From Lachnoclostridium phytofermentans (GTDB lineage: Bacteria > Bacillota > Clostridia > Lachnospirales > Lachnospiraceae): a stretch of DNA of 6,874 nucleotides. This document shows positions 1 to 4,911 of the stretch, one piece after another. A program made the position numbers and the translations under genes. The stretch covers positions 1-6,874 of the forward strand of contig DPVV01000393.1 in NCBI GenBank assembly GCA_003526525.1, read 5' to 3'. A model generated the notes under the pieces. It was not told the origin of the DNA and made no database searches. It saw nothing but the letters and a program-made list of their open reading frames with translations. The number at the start of each line of letters is the position of its first letter. The stretch's first letter is position 1.

Positions 1-1
1 A

Positions 2-274
2 GTTTCAGAGGAAGTCAAATCTCGTTATGAGGATGAGATGAAAGGTCTTCAAAGCAAGGTAAAAGAAGCACACGAGGAACAAAGAAAAGCTGCAGAGAAG
101 GTAAAAGAGTTTTCCTTAGAAATTACCAATCGTTATGAAACTTATCTTGGAAAAGACATGCTTACTAAAGCAGCTATTGATCGACTTATTGAGATTATGA
201 AAGAACAAAACGTTACGAATATAACGGAGGCACTAAGTATCTACCGTGCTGAGTTAAATAAGCCAATAGAATAG
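2..274 (+). CDS. C-terminal part of an unrecognised coiled-coil protein (5' end outside window)
   Basis: The frame is open from the left edge of the window, so this is the last 90 codons of a longer gene; the ATG at 38 is probably internal. The visible protein is highly charged, rich in Glu, Lys, Gln and Ala with heptad-like spacing over its first 45 or so residues, which suggests a coiled coil. A compact helical tail follows (LTKAAIDRLIEIMKEQNV, then an NITEALSIYRAE segment). There is no membrane segment or signal in the visible part. It ends 10 bp before a hairpin terminator and converges on yyaC. I do not recognise the family and propose no function. That it is a real gene end is supported by the uninterrupted frame and the terminator placed just after its stop codon. 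Confidence 0.75.
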   Translation, partial: VSEEVKSRYEDEMKGLQSKVKEAHEEQRKAAEKVKEFSLEITNRYETYLGKDMLTKAAIDRLIEIMKEQNVTNITEALSIYRAELNKPIE

Positions 275-283
275 CTGTAAAAG

Positions 284-341
284 AGCTCCCTTTAGGTAAA
301 TCGATGATATAGTCGACTACCAAGAAGGGAGCTATTTTTAT
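284..341. terminator. Bidirectional hairpin terminator between convergent genes
   Basis: A perfect 9-bp inverted repeat (AGCTCCCTT at 284-292, AAGGGAGCT at 325-333) encloses further pairing: GGTA 295-298 with TACC 318-321, and TCGA 301-304 with TCGA 313-316. On the plus strand it is followed by ATTTTTAT (334-341), serving the upstream coiled-coil gene. On the minus strand it begins five bases after the yyaC stop codon and is followed by a shorter T-run (CTTTTAC), so it plausibly ends both transcripts. Confidence 0.85.
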
Positions 342-997
342 GGATTGGATTTTTCTATAACCCGACCTCTCATAAGATACATGCAATGGGAAATGCCTTG
401 GTAGATATAATCAACTAAAGTCATTACCGTACCAAGTCGGGTAGTTTGTAAGAGCATTTGATCAAAGAGTCCAGAAAGATTAACAATTCCAGTAACAAAC
501 AAATCACCAACGTAAGGTAAGTCCTTATCTACTCCAGCACCAGGTTTTAAAGGTCCTTCGCCTAAAGTATAATATCCTACATGTGAGGCTTTCCCTAAAG
601 AGGCATCAATCGCAATAATAAATGGGTTGCTATTCTCAGCATAAATACGGGAGACTGTTTCTTTTAAATTTTTGGCATGAACCGGTTCTTCTAAGGTTCC
701 ATAAACTACATAGCTTTTGGAAGGAAGATGAGATAATTTATAGCCAAGTAATGGTCCAAGACAATCTCCGGTTGCACGGTCTGATCCAATGCATAGAAAT
801 ACAATAGTTTTATTCTTATAACTGTTTACTTCCAAAAGATTCAACAGAGTATTTCCAAAATCATAAGGAGAATAGCGTTCTTTAGAGTCAAAATAAAAAA
901 TTTTCTTGTTTTTCTCTACAAATTGCTTCAAATAGGAAATCCACCTTTCACTAGGGTATTTTTTCTTCATATACGAAAATAAATCAATGAAGAGCAA
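338..997 (-). CDS. yyaC: YyaC family sporulation protein (DUF1256, putative spore protease-like)
   Basis: The 219-residue product matches the YyaC/DUF1256 family, which is found in endospore formers. Recognisable conserved blocks are CIGSDRATGDCLGPLLG (69-85), YGTLEEPVHAKNL (99-111), IAIDASLG (128-135), GAGVDKDLPYVGD (153-165) and a V-TG-VN segment (168-173). The family is annotated as sporulation proteins resembling the germination-protease/hydrogenase-maturation peptidase fold; its actual substrate is not established. The first 60 or so residues are variable and charged. There is no signal peptide, so it should be cytosolic, probably in the forespore. The start is unusual: the frame opens at TTG (997-995), 14 nt downstream of AAGGAG (1017-1012), with no ATG until codon 10. 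It is transcribed alone, convergent with the coiled-coil gene and divergent from the LysM gene. The family call is strong; the exact start is uncertain. Confidence 0.92.
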   Translation of the reverse strand: MLFIDLFSYMKKKYPSERWISYLKQFVEKNKKIFYFDSKERYSPYDFGNTLLNLLEVNSYKNKTIVFLCIGSDRATGDCLGPLLGYKLSHLPSKSYVVYGTLEEPVHAKNLKETVSRIYAENSNPFIIAIDASLGKASHVGYYTLGEGPLKPGAGVDKDLPYVGDLFVTGIVNLSGLFDQMLLQTTRLGTVMTLVDYIYQGISHCMYLMRGRVIEKSNP

Positions 998-1036
998 CGT
1001 CTGTTGCTTGTCTCCTTACAGAGTATTTCCGTAAGG
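993..1036 (-). promoter_or_regulatory. yyaC translation-initiation region with two short hairpins
   Basis: Reading the minus strand, CCTTAC (1036-1031) can pair with GTAAGG (1019-1014), and the second arm includes most of the AAGGAG ribosome binding site (1017-1012). Directly downstream, AGCAAC (1008-1003) pairs with GTTGCT (998-993) around a four-base loop, and the TTG start codon (997-995) lies inside that stem. The 14-nt spacing between AAGGAG and TTG is longer than usual. Both stems are short, so formation in the cell is inference. Confidence 0.4.
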
Positions 1037-1075
1037 TAGATTCATAGACATAGAATCGTAATACTAAAAACTTGG

Positions 1076-1105
1076 TTTTATGACAAAATAAAGAAAAAAA
1101 TATTC
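1076..1105 (-). promoter_or_regulatory. Candidate forespore (sigma-G/F type) promoter for yyaC
   Basis: On the minus strand GAATA (1105-1101) is followed after 18 nt by CATAAAA (1082-1076). This fits the sigma-G consensus GMATR - 18 - CATNMTA with one mismatch in the -10 element. Transcription would start near 1069, giving a leader of about 70 nt. Forespore expression fits the known sporulation role of the family. A weaker alternative is GTATT (1064-1060) with GAATCTA (1043-1037) at 16 nt spacing. Confidence 0.5.
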
Positions 1106-1219
1106 AGAAAAAGAAGAAACTTAAAAAATTAATAATAACACTGCAAAAATAATTGGAAAAAGATAGATAAAAACCCAAATCCAGATTATGTAAACCGACA
1201 AAAACAGCAAGTCCACTGT

Positions 1220-1248
1220 GATACGATGCTAATATTAATCGTATATCT
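1220..1248. repeat. Inverted repeat upstream of the LysM gene (possible operator)
   Basis: ATACGAT (1221-1227) and ATCGTAT (1238-1244) form a perfect 7-bp inverted repeat around a 10-bp centre containing the palindrome TAATATTA (1230-1237). It lies 55-80 bp upstream of the LysM gene's start, where an operator could sit. I found no convincing sigma-A promoter between 1100 and 1290, so its role is open. The rest of the 998-1299 intergenic region is A-rich on the plus strand, with no other gene seen. Confidence 0.3.
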
Positions 1249-1285
1249 TGTTTGAGTTAGGAATAACGAACATAGATTTATATGG

Positions 1286-1290
1286 AAGGG
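1286..1290 (+). promoter_or_regulatory. Ribosome binding site that sets the LysM gene start at 1300
   Basis: AAGGG lies 9 nt before the ATG at 1300. The in-frame ATG at 1282 has no Shine-Dalgarno-like sequence before it and precedes this site, so 1300 is the better start and removes six residues from the longest reading frame. Confidence 0.65.
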
Positions 1291-1299
1291 CGGATTGGT

Positions 1300-2610
1300 A
1301 TGAATGATACAAAGCATAGTTATAAAAACAATCAGACGGTAGCAGCAACTGAAAAGGCAACGACAAAAATAAAAGTTCCAAAAAACGTAAGGCAGATTGG
1401 TAAAATTGGAGACCAGTTAAAAATCTATATGGAGGATTATGTAAAGACATATACAAGGCAACTTGCAGAGAGTGATTACGCTAGTCGTTGTATGGCGGTC
1501 TTAGTAGGGGAATTCCGCCACGAAGAAGACAACCGAAATGTCTTCATCTATGGTGCTATCCTGGTAGATAACTGTTTTGAGGATGGAAAAATTGTTTTAA
1601 AGGAAGATTCTTGGGCCACGATCTACGAGAAGATAAAACAGTATTTTTCTGAGGCTGAAATTGTTGGATGGTATTATGGTGGGACAGGATTTGGTACAGA
1701 TGAAATTACCTCACTTCGCGAAGTTCATATTGATAATTTTGCAGGCAGAGATAAGGTTCTGCTTACTTATGATGTTCTAGAAAAAGAAGATAACTTTTAC
1801 ATATACGATGGATATGACTTAAAACAACAACCAGGATATTATATTTATTATGAAAAAAATTTAGAAATGCAAAATTATATGGTAGATCACAAAAAGATAA
1901 AGCATGAGGAATTAGAGGTAAACGATCGTGCGATGAAGGAGATAAGAACAATTCTCAATGAAAAGAAGCCACCTCTCGATTCTGATAAAGAGCAACGCAC
2001 CATGTTACGTCTTGGATACGCAGCTGGCGGATTAATGACTGTGGTAGCACTGATAGTTGGAATCACAGTTATGAATAATACAGATAGAATGAAGCAGTTA
2101 GAACAGCAAGTAAGTTCTATTTCCAAGGATATATTTGATAAAGATAACAATAAGAACAAAGATTCCAATAAGGATGTTACAGCCATAACACCGATTCATG
2201 ATAAAGATATAGAGGACGAGCCAAATGTAGATGTATCAAAGGGTGATGATGCCGATTCGGTTGAGACATCGGGAAATAAAACAACGCCGATACCAACGAA
2301 GGGGACGGATGAAGTGACAGTAACACCAACAATTATTCCAACCTTAGAACCAACCAAAATCCCGACTGTAACACCAACTGTTACTCAGGCTCCAACAGAA
2401 ACTCCAATCCCGACAAAAGAAGCAGATCAACCAACAGGTAATATTGATGTCACGAAGTTAAAAACATATCGCGTAAAGAGCGGGGACACATTAGCAAGTA
2501 TCTGTATGCGTCTTTACGGGAATTACAAAATGCAAAACACAATTAAGGAACTAAATCAATTGGTTGATGAAAATGTAATCTTTGAAGGGCAAGAATTATT
2601 AGTACCATAA
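1300..2610 (+). CDS. Membrane protein: degenerate MPN/JAB-like domain, TM segment, Thr/Pro linker, C-terminal LysM
   Basis: A 436-residue bitopic protein. Residues 1-60 are a charged lead-in (VRQIGKIGDQLKIYMEDYV). Residues about 64-205 resemble an MPN (JAB1/Mov34-like) fold: a strand pair CMAVLVGEF / VFIYGAILV, a helix, then EIVGWYYGGTGFG (120-132), H-DNFAGRDKVLLTYD, and FYIYDGYDLKQQPGYYIYYEKN. The JAMM metal motif (H-x-H-P with later S and D) is absent: Tyr126 and Gly128 occupy the two His positions, so it should not be a metallopeptidase. One membrane helix spans 238-258. A Thr/Pro-rich stretch with repeated PTxxPT-type units follows (about 328-380), then a LysM domain (388-436: YRVKSGDTLASICMRLYGNYK...) ending at the C terminus. 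Inferred topology is MPN-like domain in the cytoplasm and LysM bound to peptidoglycan or spore cortex. It is followed by its own terminator. The LysM and TM calls are firm; the MPN call is by pattern. Confidence 0.88.
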   Translation: MNDTKHSYKNNQTVAATEKATTKIKVPKNVRQIGKIGDQLKIYMEDYVKTYTRQLAESDYASRCMAVLVGEFRHEEDNRNVFIYGAILVDNCFEDGKIVLKEDSWATIYEKIKQYFSEAEIVGWYYGGTGFGTDEITSLREVHIDNFAGRDKVLLTYDVLEKEDNFYIYDGYDLKQQPGYYIYYEKNLEMQNYMVDHKKIKHEELEVNDRAMKEIRTILNEKKPPLDSDKEQRTMLRLGYAAGGLMTVVALIVGITVMNNTDRMKQLEQQVSSISKDIFDKDNNKNKDSNKDVTAITPIHDKDIEDEPNVDVSKGDDADSVETSGNKTTPIPTKGTDEVTVTPTIIPTLEPTKIPTVTPTVTQAPTETPIPTKEADQPTGNIDVTKLKTYRVKSGDTLASICMRLYGNYKMQNTIKELNQLVDENVIFEGQELLVP

Positions 2611-2620
2611 CTAAAGATTG

Positions 2621-2665
2621 GCTTGGCTTAGAGTATGTTTTAATTACTCTTAGCCAAGCTTTTTT
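2621..2665 (+). terminator. Rho-independent terminator of the LysM gene
   Basis: GCTTGGCTTAGAGTA (2621-2635) pairs with TACTCTTAGCCAAGC (2645-2659) in 14 of 15 positions around a 9-base loop, followed by six T (2660-2665). It begins 10 bp after the stop codon. Confidence 0.95.
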
Positions 2666-2674
2666 AAAAAATTA

Positions 2675-2703
2675 GTGCCATAATATGAAAAATAAGGTAT
2701 ACT
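2675..2703 (+). promoter_or_regulatory. Sigma-A-type promoter of the DUF5711-cvpA operon
   Basis: GTGCCA (2675-2680, four of six matches to TTGACA) is followed after exactly 17 bp by TATACT (2698-2703, five of six matches to TATAAT). Transcription would start near 2710, leaving a leader of about 105 nt before the ATG at 2815. Confidence 0.6.
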
Positions 2704-2740
2704 ATTTTTATCGCCGATTCATGGCATGATAAAAATAGTA
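2700..2740. repeat. 13-bp perfect inverted repeat over the -10 box and transcription start
   Basis: TACTATTTTTATC (2700-2712) and GATAAAAATAGTA (2728-2740) are exact reverse complements separated by 15 bp that can add a GCC/GGC stem (2713-2715 with 2723-2725). The left arm overlaps the predicted -10 element and +1. It is not followed by a T-run, so a terminator is unlikely; an operator or a 5'-end mRNA hairpin fits better. A second small stem, TGCG-ATAG-CGCA, lies at 2761-2772 in the same leader. Confidence 0.6.
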
Positions 2741-2814
2741 AAATCGAATCAAAATGATTGTGCGATAGCGCATTGTGGACGATAAATGCATAAGAAAGAT
2801 AGGCAGAGAATAAG

Positions 2815-4011
2815 ATGTCGAGACTAAAAAGAAGCCTTAGGGCCGATGAATTGAATTTAAAAAAGAAAAAAAAGCGTAGATTGATCCTTTTCCTTGGTGT
2901 CGTAGGAATCTTAATAATTGTAGGAATAGCTATTGTTTTACATAGAAAGACCACGGTATATACCTCTTATAAGGTAATCGAATCGACAGAACTTACGAAT
3001 GTAAAAGAAAGTAACTTTGTGAAATATAAAAACGGAGTTATAAAGTATAATAGAGATGGTGCAGAGGCAATAGGTTCAGATGGAACGGTACTATGGAACG
3101 TATCTTATAGTATGAAGAAACCAATTGTAAATGTGAAGGGTAGTTATGCAGCAATTGCTGATATGGGAAGTTATGACCTCGTTATTGTAAATGGTTCAGG
3201 AACAACAAATACTCTTACTATGATAGAGCCAATTGCAGCAGTTAAAATAGCGTCTCAAGGTGTAACAGCTGTGTTAACAGGGAATGGTACTTCAGATTAT
3301 ATTTATTTTTATGACATGAATAGCGAAAACGGAAAGTCAATATTAGATGTAAAAACTATGGTTACAACGGACGGTTTTCCAACCGATATTGGTATCTCAG
3401 AGGACGGTACAAAACTAGTGACCTCCTATTTGGCCGTAGATGATGACAATGACGGTGTTGTTAGTAAAGTTACTTTTTATAACTTTGGTGAGTATGGTAA
3501 GAATCAAGTTGATAACCTAGTAGGATTTTATTCGGATTATCGAGGAGAGGTAATACCTAAAGTTGAGTTTTTAACCAATGAAATCGTAGTTGCGTTTCGA
3601 GACACTGGATTCACGTTATATTCCATAAAAGAAGTTCCGCGTGAAATTATGCGAGAAACCTTCACGGAGAAAATACATAGTGTTTGCTATAATGATATGT
3701 ATGTAGGGGTAATTCTTGATGGTACAAATAATACGCAGGAAAGAAAAGTATTACTTTATGATTTTTCTGGGAAAAAGGTATTGGAAAAAGACGTGAATTT
3801 TAACTTCCAAAACGTAACCTTAATAGAGAATCAAATAATTTTTTACAGTAGTACAGAATGTAATATTATGAATATTGATGGTAGTATGAAGTTTTATTCG
3901 CAGTTCCATACGAATGTAACAAGTCTATATCAAACAAGTAGTATGAATGAATTTCTTCTAGTTACAGATGTAGGGTTAGATAAAATACAATTAAATAATT
4001 CGGAGGAGTAA
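2815..4011 (+). CDS. DUF5711 family bitopic membrane protein with beta-propeller-like exterior
   Basis: A 398-residue protein. It has a short basic cytoplasmic N terminus with a Lys/Arg cluster (16-22), one transmembrane helix (about 23-42) and a large extracytoplasmic domain. That domain consists of repeated short beta-rich units with the GSDGTVLWNV / GISEDGTKLVTSY / LYDFSGKKVLEKD / MNIDGSMKFYSQ character of PQQ/WD-type propeller blades. Length, architecture and the following cvpA-like gene fit the Lachnospiraceae DUF5711 family, whose function is not known. Residues 209-214 (DDDNDG) match a DxDxDG calcium-binding loop. The start is bounded by an in-frame TAA at 2791; the ribosome binding site is weak (AGG at 2801). 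The next gene begins 4 nt after the stop, so the two are co-transcribed. An envelope scaffold or sensor role is conceivable, but nothing in the sequence decides it. Confidence 0.85.
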   Translation: MSRLKRSLRADELNLKKKKKRRLILFLGVVGILIIVGIAIVLHRKTTVYTSYKVIESTELTNVKESNFVKYKNGVIKYNRDGAEAIGSDGTVLWNVSYSMKKPIVNVKGSYAAIADMGSYDLVIVNGSGTTNTLTMIEPIAAVKIASQGVTAVLTGNGTSDYIYFYDMNSENGKSILDVKTMVTTDGFPTDIGISEDGTKLVTSYLAVDDDNDGVVSKVTFYNFGEYGKNQVDNLVGFYSDYRGEVIPKVEFLTNEIVVAFRDTGFTLYSIKEVPREIMRETFTEKIHSVCYNDMYVGVILDGTNNTQERKVLLYDFSGKKVLEKDVNFNFQNVTLIENQIIFYSSTECNIMNIDGSMKFYSQFHTNVTSLYQTSSMNEFLLVTDVGLDKIQLNNSEE

Positions 4012-4015
4012 AAAG

Positions 4016-4717
4016 ATGAATGCGTTGGTGTTAATAGTTGTAGGAATTCTTATACTAAGTGCATTTTTAGGTATGAGAAAGGGGTTTATTAAGACGGTTT
4101 TTTCCATATTTTCAATGGTGATTGCTCTTGTTTTCACAATAATATTGAGTCCTTATCTAAGCAAAAGTTTACAACAAAATGAAAAACTAGTTACGTATTT
4201 GTCAGAGAAATCTGCAGAAGTATTAAAGCTTGACGAAATAGATGATAAGATTAACCAAACGATTGAAGATAGTGTTATTAGTAAACTGCCTTTACCAGCG
4301 TCCTTGAAAAACACCTTACAAAAAAATAATAATTCTGATACTTATGATGCACTCGGAGTTAAGGATTTTAAAGGTTACGTTAGTCATGCTGTTGCAAGCA
4401 TTGTAATTAATGCGATATCTTTTGCAATAACTTATATTGTATTAATTATTGTACTTCGCATACTAAGTACAGTACTTAATATCATCAGTAAATTACCGAT
4501 ACTTAATCAAATCAATAAGTTAGTAGGTTTGCTTGCTGGAGGTATTCATGGACTTATCATTGTTTGGTTGTTATTTATATTATTGACTATCTTTAGTGGT
4601 ACAAAGCTCGGACGAGAGTGCTTTACAATGATGAATGAAAGTGTATTCCTAAGTGCACTTTATGATAACAATTTAATCATGAAATTTGTAATGAATTTAT
4701 CTGGCATACTAGGATGA
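4016..4717 (+). CDS. CvpA family integral membrane protein
   Basis: A 233-residue protein with four hydrophobic segments (about 2-20, 25-45, 127-150 and 170-193) and a polar, partly helical domain of about 80 residues between the second and third. The GMRKGF turn (19-24) after the first helix and PILNQINKLVGLLAGGIHGLI (161-181) leading into the last are typical of the CvpA/colicin V production family. CvpA in E. coli is needed for colicin V production or export; in Firmicutes, relatives are generally uncharacterised membrane proteins, so no colicin function is implied. The strong GGAGGAG ribosome binding site lies within the last codons of the DUF5711 gene, only 4 nt separates the genes, and translational coupling is likely. 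No clear terminator follows (4718-4753). Confidence 0.88.
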   Translation: MNALVLIVVGILILSAFLGMRKGFIKTVFSIFSMVIALVFTIILSPYLSKSLQQNEKLVTYLSEKSAEVLKLDEIDDKINQTIEDSVISKLPLPASLKNTLQKNNNSDTYDALGVKDFKGYVSHAVASIVINAISFAITYIVLIIVLRILSTVLNIISKLPILNQINKLVGLLAGGIHGLIIVWLLFILLTIFSGTKLGRECFTMMNESVFLSALYDNNLIMKFVMNLSGILG

Positions 4718-4753
4718 ATAGCCTGAAAAAATAAGTAAATATCAAACTACAAC

Positions 4754-4782
4754 TTGAAATTGCGGGAAAGGTGGAGTATACT
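4754..4782 (+). promoter_or_regulatory. Strong sigma-A promoter of the KDPG aldolase gene
   Basis: TTGAAA (4754-4759) and TATACT (4777-4782) are separated by exactly 17 bp; each box matches consensus at five of six positions. Transcription should start near 4789, inside the palindrome at 4787-4802, giving a leader of about 120 nt. Confidence 0.85.
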
Positions 4783-4786
4783 TGCG

Positions 4787-4802
4787 TTGTAAGCACTTAC
4801 AT
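4787..4802. promoter_or_regulatory. cre-like / LacI-family operator at the transcription start
   Basis: TTGTAAGCACTTACAT contains the palindrome TGTAAG-CA-CTTACA. It fits the CcpA cre consensus WTGNAARCGNWWNCAW except for A instead of G in the central CG. LacI-family regulators bind such sites. Its place across +1 predicts repression, either by CcpA (glucose repression) or by a dedicated LacI-type regulator like KdgR of pectin or sugar-acid genes. Which protein binds cannot be told from this window. Confidence 0.65.
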
Positions 4803-4827
4803 CTATAAACAAACGTAAGAAGCGTGA

Positions 4828-4903
4828 CTACTTATTAAGTAGAAGATATGTGCAGTTGAACTATTTACTTAGTTACTGTCCTAATAAATTACAAGTAAAG
4901 GAG
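4828..4903 (+). promoter_or_regulatory. Structured leader of the aldolase mRNA, possible pseudoknot at the ribosome binding site
   Basis: CTACTTA-T-TAAGTAG (4828-4842) is a perfect odd palindrome. Further on, AACTA (4859-4863) can pair with TAGTT (4870-4874). The six-base loop between them, TTTACT (4864-4869), is complementary to AGTAAA (4894-4899), which overlaps the first bases of the AAGGAG ribosome binding site (4898-4903). This would form an H-type pseudoknot or, alternatively, a simple 7-bp TTTACTT/AAGTAAA hairpin. All stems are AU-rich and weak. I recognise no known riboswitch class. Confidence 0.35.
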
Positions 4904-4911
4904 TATAGAAA

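Noticed and set aside
622..807. Plus-strand open frame inside yyaC
   Set aside because: Shadow of the clearly conserved YyaC coding strand, with no plausible protein character.
1249..1276. TTGTTT - 17 - CATAGA as a promoter for the LysM gene
   Set aside because: Poor -10 match, and transcription would start almost on the ribosome binding site.
1282..1299. Upstream ATG as start of the LysM gene
   Set aside because: No ribosome binding site precedes it; AAGGG is correctly spaced for the ATG at 1300.
1235..2186. Three minus-strand open frames opposite the LysM gene (1235-1456, 1763-1951, 1887-2186)
   Set aside because: Antisense shadows; the plus-strand frame has a TM segment, a LysM domain and a terminator, while these have nothing recognisable.
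2700..2740. Inverted repeat as a second terminator or an attenuator
   Set aside because: No T-run follows the right arm, and it sits at the transcription start rather than after a gene.
2664..2954. Minus-strand 96-codon hydrophobic open frame
   Set aside because: Hydrophobicity comes from antisense reading of the DUF5711 TM segment and Lys-rich N terminus; it crosses the predicted promoter.
4016..4717. Colicin V or bacteriocin export locus based on the CvpA-like gene
   Set aside because: No bacteriocin precursor, immunity gene or ABC transporter lies nearby; CvpA-family proteins are widespread outside such loci.
4789..4911. Known riboswitch class or T-box in the aldolase leader
   Set aside because: I see no T-box consensus and no recognisable core of common riboswitches; only generic weak stems.
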